A stretch of DNA of 64,000 bases from an uncultured bacterium (GCA_949292215.1 CASEYW010000008.1:39136-103135), one strand, 5' to 3'; counted from the first letter of the stretch, positions 27,452-36,093 are shown. Numbers and translations: made by a program. The notes: generated from the letters alone by a model not told the origin.

Positions 27452-28063
27452 TTACGGCTGAGCAGGCTTTGCCGCCGGAGCCGAAAGTTGATTGAATTGC
27501 AGAGCAACGGAGGAAACCTTCAGTTCCGTCTTGCTCGCCCAGGACATGATGACGACATTCGCAAAGAGATTCTGCGCAAGACGTTCTTTGGAGAGGGTCC
27601 ACTCCGAAACGGTTTTATTCCAATCCTTACCCGGCTTGAGGACCTGTTCCAGCTTGACCGGACTTCCATCCTCCCGCTTGATCCAGGTGAATCCTTTGCC
27701 TTTTTCCACTGCGAAGAATCGAATCTGAATGAGTCCGCCGCCAAGATGTTCCGTCACAAGACGAATGCGGCGAGGCCCGTTCGTCGGCAGGCGGAACGGT
27801 TTGCTCTCCACCTGAATCAGCCCTTTCGCCGGAGCAGTGAATTTCAGGACGAGAGCATTCGGATGTGCGGCGTCTCCGCCGGTAATCCGCTGGACGGAAC
27901 CTTTGGCTCCATCATAGAATCCGGCGTTCCATCCGGCGGCTGTTGTACCACCCTGAGCAAAATTTCCATTTTCAACCAGAGAGTTTTCCCAGGAGACCTG
28001 TGCAGATGCCTGAACAGCGAATGTCAGTGCACCGGCAAGAAACAGTTTTCTGCAAAGATTCAT
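27452..28063 (-). CDS. Small secreted carbohydrate-binding-like protein
   Basis: A 203-residue exported protein starting at 28063 (MNLCRKLFLAGALTFAVQASA is the signal peptide; the longer frame from 28090 would add nine residues before it). The mature part aligns along its whole length with residues 25-200 of the next gene: both share LVxNGxFAQG, FxDGAKGxV, TxPAKGxIQxE, GPRxIRL, GGGxxQIRFF, WTLSKExLA and VVIM. It resembles CBM4/22/66-type beta-sandwich domains but I do not assign a family. It is probably a periplasmic or extracellular glycan-binding partner of the giant glycosidase. The C-terminus is a short Ala/Pro tail (APAAKPAQP). Confidence 0.75.
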   Translation of the reverse strand: MNLCRKLFLAGALTFAVQASAQVSWENSLVENGNFAQGGTTAAGWNAGFYDGAKGSVQRITGGDAAHPNALVLKFTAPAKGLIQVESKPFRLPTNGPRRIRLVTEHLGGGLIQIRFFAVEKGKGFTWIKREDGSPVKLEQVLKPGKDWNKTVSEWTLSKERLAQNLFANVVIMSWASKTELKVSSVALQFNQLSAPAAKPAQP

Positions 28064-28092
28064 TTTCAATTCCTTTCTGTTGCAAATCATGA

Positions 28093-28770
28093 TTATCGGA
28101 AGGTTGCGGTATGCATAATCTTATCCGGGAAGCGGAACTGGAACGCGTTGCCGCCGACACAGAGGACCCAGGTCATCAGCGTCCCGTGCGGAGCAGCAAT
28201 ATCATTGCCGATTCCAATGGAACTGACATTCACTGCATTGATAAACGGCGCAGGGACTTCCTGCCGGGTGGGACCACCCTCGCGTTCCGTCAGATACATC
28301 GTAGCGGAAGGCCGCTGAACTCGCGTAATCTTTGAAATAGCTCCGGTTACATTGCCGAAGCACATGGGATTGTATACCGCGTACCCACAGGAGTTCCGAG
28401 GATGAAACGCCGGGTAGTAGGCATCCTTCACAACAGCACGGGAAGGACAATGAAAGACAGGTCCGCCCATCTTGCTTGACCATCCCATGTAATATCCCAG
28501 TTTACACTCCCATGTTTCCTTGTAACGGAACGCGGATTCATCGTAGATTGCCGCCGAGTACGGCATGCAGTCCTGGTTGTCAGCGGCATACTGCTGCAGC
28601 GCAATTCCGCAGCTGCGCAGATTTCCACCGCAGGCAATGGCCTGCCCTTTCGCTTTCGCGCTGTTCAGAGCGGGAAGCAGCAGTGATGCAAGAATTGCAA
28701 TAATTGCGATTGTGATCAGAAGCTCTATCAGTGTGAACTTTGAAACATCCGAAAAACGTCTTTCCTTCAT
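28093..28770 (-). CDS. Type II/IV pseudopilin-like protein (block 1)
   Basis: A 225-residue protein with a prepilin peptidase site: SKFTLIELLITIAIIAILASLLLPAL, where F is the residue that would be methylated, E5 is conserved, and the hydrophobic helix follows. The ectodomain starts with the usual NLRxCGIALQQYAADN stretch of DUF1559-like proteins of Lentisphaerota and Planctomycetes. The C-terminal H-x9-DG motif of such proteins is degenerate here: H, nine residues, then VGG. AAGGAG precedes the ATG. It is the first gene of pseudopilin, binding protein and giant glycosidase, with 29 bases to the next start. Probable role: a minor pilin in a fibre or type II-like secretion apparatus; no assembly ATPase is in this window. 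Confidence 0.85.
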   Translation of the reverse strand: MKERRFSDVSKFTLIELLITIAIIAILASLLLPALNSAKAKGQAIACGGNLRSCGIALQQYAADNQDCMPYSAAIYDESAFRYKETWECKLGYYMGWSSKMGGPVFHCPSRAVVKDAYYPAFHPRNSCGYAVYNPMCFGNVTGAISKITRVQRPSATMYLTEREGGPTRQEVPAPFINAVNVSSIGIGNDIAAPHGTLMTWVLCVGGNAFQFRFPDKIMHTATFR

Positions 28771-28790
28771 TTCAATCTCCTTTTTTTTTT

Positions 28791-28820
28791 CGGGACCCGG
28801 CCTGTCAGCGGCAGGTCCCG
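28791..28820. other. Hairpin in the 5' leader of the block 1 pseudopilin
   Basis: CGGGACC (28791-28797) pairs with GGTCCCG (28814-28820), with further inner GCC/GGC pairing. In the minus-strand RNA the hairpin is followed by ten A residues and then GGAG and the ATG. On the plus strand a T5 run follows, so it could stop antisense transcription; on the sense strand it is not a terminator. Possibly a 5' stabiliser or regulator-gene 3' end. Confidence 0.45.
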
Positions 28821-28891
28821 TTTTTCTGTTCTTTCCACATGATTCAGCGGCATTTCATCCATTCCGGATACCGGAGCAGCAAACGCAAAGA

Positions 28892-30031
28892 TCATCTTTT
28901 TTCCATATCCGCTCCCTGGTTCTGATGGGTTGGAGGAGGAACACAGCCGCAGGAACGGCCCGGAATGAACAGCGGGGGAAGAAGAACACAATCCTCTTCC
29001 GTTGCGCTTCTGTTCTTCAGGCTGTTCAGAAGGGAGAGCAGCCGATCCGCCATGCCGTGGAGATCGTGACGAACGCCGGTCAGCCGAACTGGTGCAAGCT
29101 CCTGAACCCAGGGAAGCTCGCCGAACATGAAAACCCCGATGTCTGACGGAATCCTGAGTCCACGTTCACGAATAATCTCAAGCGCTCCGAGAATGGCGCG
29201 GTCTCCTGAAACGGCCAGGGCATCAATCTCCGGACATTCTTCGAAGAGCTTCCTTGCCGCGTTTTTCGCATCGTTGAAACAGAATGGTTCCGCCTCGCCC
29301 AGCAGGCGCGGATCGAATTCCATACCGTACTCGCCGAGGACCTCCCGATAGGCATCAACCACCAGATAATGTTTCTCAAATGCTGAAGTACCGTTAATCA
29401 TTGCAATTCTCCGGTACCCGTGTTCGGCGAGATGACGAATCCCGATGCGAACCTCCTCCGCATCGTCGTTGCCGACACAGGCAACCGGTTCCTTCCCGGA
29501 CGGACGGCCCAATACAACCACCGGAATCTTCCGGCTGGCAAGGAAGCGGAGCTCCCGGTCGTTCGGGATCAGTCCGTTAATAAAAATGCAACCGCCCTTC
29601 AATTCGCCTGCCATCTGGATGAGTTTGTTCTGAATCTGATCTCTGCCGGCGAGCACCTCCATAAACAAACGACGCCCCTTTTCCGCAAGACGGCAGCTCA
29701 GATCATGCAGTATCGCACGCCCGTAGAAATCAGCATCCAGATTGCTGTGATAGCAGGTGCAGAAAACATGAACATCGCCCGCATCCTCCTGACTTTTCAC
29801 CGACTCCCTGACAAGCGTGGAAAAATCCTGGCAGAGAAAGGTTCCACACCCCTGCATTCTGCGCAGAACGCCCTGCTGCTCCAAAGCGGCAACCGCTTCC
29901 CGGAGAGTGTTGCGTCCCACACCGATCAGTTTGCTCAACTCCTCCTCCACCGGAAGTTTTTCTCCCACTTTCCAGGTGCCGGAATTAATCTGCCTTGTCA
30001 GGGAATGAATCGCTTTTTCACTTTTGGTCAT
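28892..30031 (-). CDS. GntR-type transcriptional repressor with LacI-like sensor domain
   Basis: A 379-residue regulator started at 30031 (MTKSEKAIHSL), seven bases after the SGNH stop; a longer frame to 30172 overlaps that gene and is unlikely. The N-terminal winged helix-turn-helix is GntR-like: INSGTWKVGEKLPVEEELSKLIGVGRNTLREAVAALEQQGVLRRMQGCGTF. From about residue 80 there is a periplasmic-binding-protein fold as in LacI regulators (VVVLGRPSG, HLAEHGYRRIAMINGT, DALAVSGDRAILGALEIIRERGLRIPSDIGVFMFG). This hybrid is the AraR-like design. It likely senses a sugar and controls its own operon and the pseudopilin-glycosidase genes downstream. Confidence 0.9.
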   Translation of the reverse strand: MTKSEKAIHSLTRQINSGTWKVGEKLPVEEELSKLIGVGRNTLREAVAALEQQGVLRRMQGCGTFLCQDFSTLVRESVKSQEDAGDVHVFCTCYHSNLDADFYGRAILHDLSCRLAEKGRRLFMEVLAGRDQIQNKLIQMAGELKGGCIFINGLIPNDRELRFLASRKIPVVVLGRPSGKEPVACVGNDDAEEVRIGIRHLAEHGYRRIAMINGTSAFEKHYLVVDAYREVLGEYGMEFDPRLLGEAEPFCFNDAKNAARKLFEECPEIDALAVSGDRAILGALEIIRERGLRIPSDIGVFMFGELPWVQELAPVRLTGVRHDLHGMADRLLSLLNSLKNRSATEEDCVLLPPLFIPGRSCGCVPPPTHQNQGADMEKR

Positions 30032-30038
30032 AATCAAA

Positions 30039-30755
30039 TCATCCCTTCTTTTCCAGTTTCCGCTTTTCCGGGATGGCAGGTTTGATCGTCCCGGAAATCT
30101 TCCGTCCAAGAGCGGTATTCGCCTCCGGATTGAAATGAACGCCATCCCGCCATTTTCCCGCGCATTCGGCACGATTCAGAAACGTATAGACATCAATGAC
30201 AGGAAGCCGTTCCTCCTCCGCAATTTTTTTCGCAATTCGATTCACACGGAGAACCACCGAATTGTAATACTCGGACTGGACCGGCGTGCAGAGCACAATA
30301 AATATTCTGGAATGCGGACTTCTGGCTTTCAGATACGCAACCGCTTTCCGATAAGCAGCCTCGTACTCCCGCAAATCCGTAAACTGACTGTGAAGACCGT
30401 TGTTGAAGCAGATCACCGCATGAGGCGCAAACGAAAGAAATACCTCGAGCTCCTGAAGATACAACGGATCCGTCACACAACGAGAGGTCGTCCACTGCGT
30501 GCAGTTCGCTGTACCCCGAAGTTCCTTCGCCACAACAGACTGATAATCCCTGCAGATTGAATCGCCGATAAACAGAACCCGGGGCTTGCTCCTGTCACTG
30601 AGGTTCGTCGCAAAAAAAGTTGTCCATTCCATCGTTTCCCGAACCCGGCTGGACCGTTCGAGTTTGTACTCGCGAAAATCCACCGGCTTGCCATCCGCCG
30701 CAGAACCTGCAAGCGCACAGCTCAAAATCATGCAGACCAAAAACAGATGTTTCAT
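30039..30755 (-). CDS. Secreted SGNH/GDSL-family esterase
   Basis: A 238-residue exported hydrolase. I start at 30755 because AGGAG is about ten bases upstream; the ATG at 30761 is too close. Signal peptide MKHLFLVCMILSCALAGSAA. Block I is VLFIGDSICRDYQ (catalytic Ser in GDS), block III is near CFNNGLHSQF, and the catalytic Asp-His is DGVHFNPEA. It likely removes acyl groups from a glycan. The order SGNH then GntR regulator on one transcript, with a palindrome over the promoter, implies autoregulation. Confidence 0.87.
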   Translation of the reverse strand: MKHLFLVCMILSCALAGSAADGKPVDFREYKLERSSRVRETMEWTTFFATNLSDRSKPRVLFIGDSICRDYQSVVAKELRGTANCTQWTTSRCVTDPLYLQELEVFLSFAPHAVICFNNGLHSQFTDLREYEAAYRKAVAYLKARSPHSRIFIVLCTPVQSEYYNSVVLRVNRIAKKIAEEERLPVIDVYTFLNRAECAGKWRDGVHFNPEANTALGRKISGTIKPAIPEKRKLEKKG

Positions 30756-30830
30756 TCCCATTCTTCTCCTGTGCTATTTGTTTTTTCTTTTGAATTCTCA
30801 AAATCAAGAGGAAAAAATGGCTCCTCTTTA

Positions 30831-30845
30831 TATCATCCTATGATA
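30831..30845. promoter_or_regulatory. Palindromic operator over the SGNH-GntR promoter
   Basis: TATCATCCTATGATA has perfect six-base arms around CCT and overlaps the minus-strand -10 box (30845-30840) and the predicted transcription start. It is a good candidate binding site for the GntR-type repressor encoded in the same operon. Confidence 0.55.
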
Positions 30846-30868
30846 GCATGAATTTTTAAAAAAAGCAA
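30840..30868 (-). promoter_or_regulatory. Promoter of the SGNH-GntR operon
   Basis: On the minus strand TTGCTT (30868-30863), 17 bases, TATCAT (30845-30840). The rest of the gap 30756-31006 is AT-rich and contains no supported gene. Confidence 0.5.
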
Positions 30869-31006
30869 ATCAAACCTTAAAAAAAATTCATATTTTTTTT
30901 CATTCATCGCCCTATTCAGGCTCAAAATTGTTTCAAAGGGAAGGAGTCAAAAGGAAGAAACAAAACATGGAATCATTCTGTCTTTTGGTGACCGGAACAG
31001 CTTCTT

Positions 31007-31870
31007 CTATAAAAACAACGGTACGGCACCTGGTCCGTTTTCGTCCAGCTTCCCGGATGCAAGCTGAAGGGAAAGCTCGTGGCAGAGATCCGCCTTGTCA
31101 TGAGGGAAGCGTCCGGCAAGCGGAATCGGATTGGAGGTGTGATTTGCCCGGAAAACGGTACGGTTCAGCTCCAGAAGTTCGAGAATGCCGCGCAGTTCTT
31201 CAACAGCCTGAAATTCTGTGACGGGAACATATCCGGCAGGCAGGGCAAGTCCGGGAATCGAAATGAAACGGAGCGCAGAAAGCAGAACAGGCTGCATGCG
31301 GTTCAGCGCAGACGCGGTCTGCCGGATGTGTTTCTCCCGCAGGCTCTGCCCTCCGAGACCGATCAGGATCATGACGGAACAACGGAACCCGACGTTCTGC
31401 GCTACTGTTACCGCAGCAATCATCTCTTCCACCCGTTCTCTTTTCCCGAAGAGATCGAGAACCTCCTGCGACCCGCTTTCCAATCCCATATACAGCGTAT
31501 TGAGCTTCCATCTCCGGAGCATCTCCAGCTCCGGGACGCTTTTCCCGAGAATGGAACTCCCGTTGGCATATACATTGATCCGGCAGAGATGCGGAAACGC
31601 AGCATTGAGCGCTTCCAGATAGATCTTCAATCGCTCGAACGGAAGCGCCATGACATCTCCGTCGGCAAGAAAAATACGGGTTGTCTGCGGGAAACGGCGA
31701 CCGGCTTCCGCGATCTCCGTCAGAACTTCCGTTTCCGAGCGCAGGCGATAGTTTACCGTCTTATACATTCCACAGAATTTGCAGGAGTTGTGAGGACAGC
31801 CGAATGCCACCTGGAAAATAAGGCTTTCCGCTTCTGCCGGAGGACGGAACAGCGGTTCTTCGTATTTCAT
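31007..31870 (-). CDS. Radical SAM protein (CX4CX2C type)
   Basis: A 287-residue radical SAM enzyme. The start at 31870 overlaps the upstream hydrolase stop (ATGA) and removes 14 doubtful residues. Cluster ligands are C25, C30 and C33 in GCPHNSCKFCGMYK, a CX4CX2C spacing used by a subgroup of bacterial radical SAM proteins related to the HemN/Elp3-like set. Other supports: the GxG-like IFLADGDVMALP, INVYANGSSIL and LYMGLESGSQEVLDLFGK. It is not a glycyl radical activase: there is no CX3CX2C motif and no extra ferredoxin domain. Function unknown. Third gene after alkA and the alpha/beta hydrolase. Confidence 0.85.
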   Translation of the reverse strand: MKYEEPLFRPPAEAESLIFQVAFGCPHNSCKFCGMYKTVNYRLRSETEVLTEIAEAGRRFPQTTRIFLADGDVMALPFERLKIYLEALNAAFPHLCRINVYANGSSILGKSVPELEMLRRWKLNTLYMGLESGSQEVLDLFGKRERVEEMIAAVTVAQNVGFRCSVMILIGLGGQSLREKHIRQTASALNRMQPVLLSALRFISIPGLALPAGYVPVTEFQAVEELRGILELLELNRTVFRANHTSNPIPLAGRFPHDKADLCHELSLQLASGKLDENGPGAVPLFL

Positions 31871-32688
31871 AAAATCCCGTCCTTTCCGGAAGACGGAACA
31901 CCGGAACGGCATAGTTCGCTGTTCAGAATCTCAAAGAAAGAATCGGCGGCTTCCTGTTCGCACCATGGGGTGTGTCCGCACCGCTCCAGCAAAAAAAAGC
32001 GACAGGGGATCCCGTAAAGTTCCAGGACCCGGCGGACTCCATCGGCTGGATGGGGATCATAATCCCCGTGAAGAATTGTAATCGGAGTACGAATGCGGCT
32101 GAAAGCCTTCTCCAGTCCGCCATCCGCACGAAATGCCGCTGCCTCGCTCCAGACCTTGGTGAACATATCCCCGTCAAAGAAGGATTCCGGTCCGGAGACT
32201 TCTGTTTTTGGATGGAACGAATCGACTTTCTCACAAAGCTCTCCCAGACGCTTCAGCAGAACGTCCCGCTGGTCCGCCGAAGCCCCGGCAAGCGCCCCTG
32301 CAAGGCCATCGAATTCCTTCTGCTCCGCAGGAGTGAGACGAGCTCTCCGAAGTGCATCAATCTCTCCGGTAGGGCGCAGGGGACCGGACCCCACCAACAC
32401 AAGGTTCCGGACCCGTTCCGGATGCCGCTCCGCAAACAGCCCAGCCAGCCAGGCACCCCAGGAATGACCGATCAGAATGACCGGAAGCCGTACATCCGGC
32501 CCCCCAAGCTGTTCTTCCAGTTCCGCCAGCAGAGCACCGATGGAATTCTTCGATTGCAGCGGTTCGAGAACTCCGCAGGCACAGCGCTTCTGAAGTTCCT
32601 CTGCGAGCATTCCCGCTGAACCGATTCCACCGGGACCTCCATGGATTACTGCAATCTCAAAAGGAGGATTTCCATATGTTCTGATCAT
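31867..32688 (-). CDS. Alpha/beta hydrolase
   Basis: A 273-residue hydrolase started at 32688 where GGAG precedes the ATG; an upstream ATG at 32739 would run into alkA. The oxyanion HGGPGG follows strand three, the nucleophile is S76 in IGHSWGAW, the acid is in LHGDYDPHP, and the base is in CGHTPW. The HGGPG motif is shared with prolyl iminopeptidases and other peptidase S33-like hydrolases, so the substrate could be a peptide, ester or lactone. Cytoplasmic. It overlaps the radical SAM gene by four bases. Confidence 0.85.
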   Translation of the reverse strand: MIRTYGNPPFEIAVIHGGPGGIGSAGMLAEELQKRCACGVLEPLQSKNSIGALLAELEEQLGGPDVRLPVILIGHSWGAWLAGLFAERHPERVRNLVLVGSGPLRPTGEIDALRRARLTPAEQKEFDGLAGALAGASADQRDVLLKRLGELCEKVDSFHPKTEVSGPESFFDGDMFTKVWSEAAAFRADGGLEKAFSRIRTPITILHGDYDPHPADGVRRVLELYGIPCRFFLLERCGHTPWCEQEAADSFFEILNSELCRSGVPSSGKDGIL

Positions 32689-32702
32689 CTGTATTGTCTC
32701 CG

Positions 32703-33317
32703 TCAGGAAAGGCGCAGTCCGCCATCCTTCAGTTTCCACAAATAGAGAGAGGCCAGCGTGCCGTGTGGAGAGCAGCGCTTCCGGAAATGTTCGAATTCCT
32801 CTCCGGAGAGAGAATCCCGGTTCAGCAGCAGCATGATTCCCCTTCGAATACCGAGATCCCGGTAACTCAGGACATCTTTTCTTCCAAGCGCAAAAATCAG
32901 GAGCATCTCCGCCGTCCAGACGCCAACCCCTTTCAGCTTCACGAGCTGAGCAATCACAGCGGCATCGTCCAGATGCGAAAGCGAGTCGAAATCAACGCTT
33001 CCGGAAAGTTCCGCCTCCGCGATCCCCTTCAGATACTCAATCTTTCTCGCCGACAATCCACAGGCGCGCAATGCCTCGGAGTCGGCAGAAGCGATACGCT
33101 CCGCGGCAATCTCCCCAAGCAGTTTTTTCACTCTGCCGTAAATCACATCCGCCACCCGCACGGACAGTTGCTGGGAGACAATGCTCTGCACAAGAGCAGG
33201 GAACAGTTCTCCAAAGCATTCAAAACCTTCCAGATCAATGGATTTCACACATGACCGAAATTCCGGAACCTGCCGGCACAGCGCTTTTTTCTCCTTTTCC
33301 GTCACAGTAAACTTCAT
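32703..33317 (-). CDS. DNA-3-methyladenine glycosylase II (AlkA-like, HhH-GPD)
   Basis: A 204-residue base-excision repair glycosylase. SIVSQQLSVRVADVIYGR is the AlkA entry helix, the helix-hairpin-helix is LVKLKGVGVWTAEMLLIF, and the catalytic Asp is D154 in LSYRDLGIRRG. It removes alkylated purines from DNA. It is shorter than E. coli AlkA, lacking the N-terminal TBP-like domain, as in many bacterial versions. It is the first gene of a three-gene operon; why a DNA glycosylase is grouped with a hydrolase and a radical SAM protein is unclear. Confidence 0.9.
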   Translation of the reverse strand: MKFTVTEKEKKALCRQVPEFRSCVKSIDLEGFECFGELFPALVQSIVSQQLSVRVADVIYGRVKKLLGEIAAERIASADSEALRACGLSARKIEYLKGIAEAELSGSVDFDSLSHLDDAAVIAQLVKLKGVGVWTAEMLLIFALGRKDVLSYRDLGIRRGIMLLLNRDSLSGEEFEHFRKRCSPHGTLASLYLWKLKDGGLRLS

Positions 33318-33428
33318 GGAATCCCTTCCGCAGAATTTTCCTTTTCCTCACCGGCTTAATCTAGCACGATTTTGAAAAGAGGCAACCTTGGCGCATTCCC
33401 CGGGAATAAAATTTTCCGACGATGGAGT

Positions 33429-36050
33429 TCATTTCCGGATCAGAATCACATCTCCCTTGCTCAGGGAGAGCGGAAAAGCTGGATGAAGCGCCGTTTCCGA
33501 GAAACGGAATGCAATCTCCTTTCCGCCGACAGAGCATCCCGACGGCACAAATCCAAGTTTCAGAGATTGCAGGATCATCGCTCCGTGCAAAATCCGAATT
33601 TCAGCTTCCGTCTCCGTTTCCGCATACACCCCCCAAACCGATCCGACACTCCAGAACGAGCGGAATCCGCCGGAAAGTTTCGGAGCGAATCCGATCATTC
33701 CGCGCGTCATGTCGTACTGGAATCCGCTGTATGCCTGAAGCAGTCCGTAGGAAGCCATGGCGCGAGCGTAATTGCTGCCGCATTCGATCTCATTCCATGG
33801 ATTGCGGCGGTACCCGTCGTATCGGGCGCGGATCGCTTCGATCAGGGCAAGCCCCTTCTCGAGTTCGCCAAACATGACCAGATGCGCGGCAGCAGCCCAT
33901 TCAAATCCAGTCATGGTTTCCTGATGGTACGGGAGAGGAATCATCGGTTTCCCCTCCGGATGCGGCCAGGTACAGATTAACGTTCCCCCTTCGTCATTCA
34001 GGGAGAACTTGCGCCAGGCGTTTACGATGTCGCGCATCCGGGGCACGAAATTGTACCGGAAAACTGCATTCAGCGTGGAATGTACGTGCTCACGGTCAAG
34101 AATCTCTCCGATCCCGTAGAGCGAAGCGTACCACTGGGGAAGGTGCATGTCGATTTCACAGCCGTTTCCAATCTGATATTTGATCTCCCCATGTTCTTCA
34201 TCCCAGTAGATGGACTCCGGATCATCCCATGAATCCGTTTCCGGATGGAAGCATTGGAAACTCCGAAGCAGGGAACGGTCCTTGAGGTCAAGCTGTTGAA
34301 TGTAGTATTCCCCGTTGAAAAGATGAGAGTCAACCCAATGTCGTCCTTTTTCGAAGAGAGCCAGGCATTCTGAGGCGAATTCCGCTTCCCCGCAGACAGC
34401 AGCCATCTCTGAAACGGCTTTCAATGCGGCAAGATAATGCCCGGTAAGCCATGCGGTCGGTCCGAACAGCTCCATATCCAGCGTATGATGCTGCCGGCCG
34501 GTGATGACGCCGCGTCGATCCGGATCCCAGCGATCCGGATTCCGATCGCTCCAGGTGTACTCCATGACGCGTTTAACCGAGGGCCAGAGACGTTTCAACC
34601 ATTCGCTGTCACCGGAAACCTTCCATTCACGGAATGTTTTCAGCACCTCCCCGAAAGAGGCATCCACCGCGGGCCGTCCGTTCCCGGTTTCAGACCGGAG
34701 TCCCAGCGGAAGGAAAATCCGGAAATGGAGTCCGCCGTTGGAATCGAAATTATACGCGAACTGCGATTCGCGGATTGTCCGCTCGAGATCGGGGAACAGA
34801 AGAGCCAGCGCCTGTGCATAGTTCCAGACATGCGAACAGGAACCGAAGCACGAACCGTAATCCCAGCCGAGTCCCTCCCATCCCCAGACGGTACCATCCT
34901 CCAGCCGCAGAAGAGTCGGTGTTTTGAGAATGGAAAGGTTCGCGGAAATTCCCTCCAACGCCGAACGGGGAATTGTGGTAGAAAACAGAGCATCGTGAAA
35001 ATCGAAGGTTCCCCGGCGGAGTTCTCCGTAATCCTGCCAGAGTGCCAGAGCGGCGTCACGGGCATCCTTCCAGACTGTGGCATAGTAACTGCGCCAGAGA
35101 TTTTTTCCTTGGAAATTCTGTTCAGCCATCCGTTCTTCGATCTTGCCGTCCCAGTCGTTTTTCGCCCATGGAGAGAACCAGGAAATGACAAAACGAACAC
35201 ATTTCTCCTCTCCGGGAGCAAGCGAAAAATGCGCGGCAATACAGCCTGTATCTGTTCCGCTTTTCGTTTTTGCGGTGGAATCGGGACCATAGATCCGGTT
35301 TTTCAATTTTCCCGGCGCAGTGAAATCATGCCAGAACACCTCCAGCGGATCACTCCATCCGCCGCGAAACCAGTACTGCTGAAACGAAATATTCTCCGCG
35401 TCGGTGGAAAGAGCCATGCTGCCGGTATGGAAATCATCGGCCGGAAGTCCGCTGTTGAGAAAAAGCGTGGCAATGCCGTTTTCACGGATGAGTTCGTGTA
35501 CCGCCGTCGGAATCGCCTGCCAGGGATTCGAAAGCGAACCGGAACAGGTGTAATCCAGGCGATCCGCGGTTGTATTTCGCACGGAAAATTCAAAACAGGC
35601 GGCGGGAATTCCGGACCGCAGAGAATCACCGGGGACAAAAACACTCCATGCGGTCAGGCGGACCTCTCCCGGAAACATCTCATCACGGAAATCAATTTCT
35701 GCAATGGGAAACTCCCCTTTGAAAACAGCAGTTTTGAAGTGCGGCATTCCTGCCAGGGTGGACGGCATGGGTCCCCATCCCCATCCGCGATACGCATGAT
35801 CCTTTCTTGTAAATCCTCCCTGATAGGATCCGGTCAGATCGCCATTGAGAATACGGGCATCGACGATCGTCCCGTTCTTTTCCGCCCGGATTGCGAAATG
35901 ACTCATTCCGTTCCCGGACCCTTTGTTGGAACACTGATTGAAAATCTCCCAGTCGATCAGGCGGCCGTTGCCGGCAAGCCCGATGCACCCTGCGCCGATT
36001 CCCCCGAGGGGAAACGATACCTGTGTCAGATGTTCTCCATTCAGAATCAT
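33429..36050 (-). CDS. GH116 beta-glucosidase / glucosylceramidase-like enzyme
   Basis: An 873-residue cytoplasmic enzyme. N-terminal beta-sandwich begins with FPLGGIGAGCIGL, the GBA2_N signature. The (alpha/alpha)6 catalytic domain carries a candidate nucleophile E392 in WGWEGLGWDYG and acid/base D525 in HHTLDMELFGPTAWLTGHYLAALKA, aligned with the TYDxWxxTGPSAY block of GBA2. It would hydrolyse beta-linked glucosides (or xylosides/GlcNAc) after import. No signal peptide. It is divergent from an AraC gene, with -10 boxes that share bases. The alkA operon starts 111 bases beyond its stop. Confidence 0.85.
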   Translation of the reverse strand: MILNGEHLTQVSFPLGGIGAGCIGLAGNGRLIDWEIFNQCSNKGSGNGMSHFAIRAEKNGTIVDARILNGDLTGSYQGGFTRKDHAYRGWGWGPMPSTLAGMPHFKTAVFKGEFPIAEIDFRDEMFPGEVRLTAWSVFVPGDSLRSGIPAACFEFSVRNTTADRLDYTCSGSLSNPWQAIPTAVHELIRENGIATLFLNSGLPADDFHTGSMALSTDAENISFQQYWFRGGWSDPLEVFWHDFTAPGKLKNRIYGPDSTAKTKSGTDTGCIAAHFSLAPGEEKCVRFVISWFSPWAKNDWDGKIEERMAEQNFQGKNLWRSYYATVWKDARDAALALWQDYGELRRGTFDFHDALFSTTIPRSALEGISANLSILKTPTLLRLEDGTVWGWEGLGWDYGSCFGSCSHVWNYAQALALLFPDLERTIRESQFAYNFDSNGGLHFRIFLPLGLRSETGNGRPAVDASFGEVLKTFREWKVSGDSEWLKRLWPSVKRVMEYTWSDRNPDRWDPDRRGVITGRQHHTLDMELFGPTAWLTGHYLAALKAVSEMAAVCGEAEFASECLALFEKGRHWVDSHLFNGEYYIQQLDLKDRSLLRSFQCFHPETDSWDDPESIYWDEEHGEIKYQIGNGCEIDMHLPQWYASLYGIGEILDREHVHSTLNAVFRYNFVPRMRDIVNAWRKFSLNDEGGTLICTWPHPEGKPMIPLPYHQETMTGFEWAAAAHLVMFGELEKGLALIEAIRARYDGYRRNPWNEIECGSNYARAMASYGLLQAYSGFQYDMTRGMIGFAPKLSGGFRSFWSVGSVWGVYAETETEAEIRILHGAMILQSLKLGFVPSGCSVGGKEIAFRFSETALHPAFPLSLSKGDVILIRK

Positions 36051-36065
36051 TGTCCGCTGCTCCCT

Positions 36066-36093
36066 TTGATTTTTTGAGTTCAGATGTTATTAT
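36066..36093 (+). promoter_or_regulatory. Putative promoter of the AraC gene (divergent pair)
   Basis: TTGATT (36066-36071), 16 bases, TATTAT (36088-36093). Its -10 lies on the same bases as the opposite-strand -10, so polymerase occupancy would be mutually exclusive. Confidence 0.4.

Noticed and set aside
31007..31870. Radical SAM gene as activase of the glycyl radical enzyme
   Set aside because: Cluster motif is CX4CX2C, there is no activase-type glycine-radical signature or ferredoxin insert, and it lies 13 kb away in another operon.
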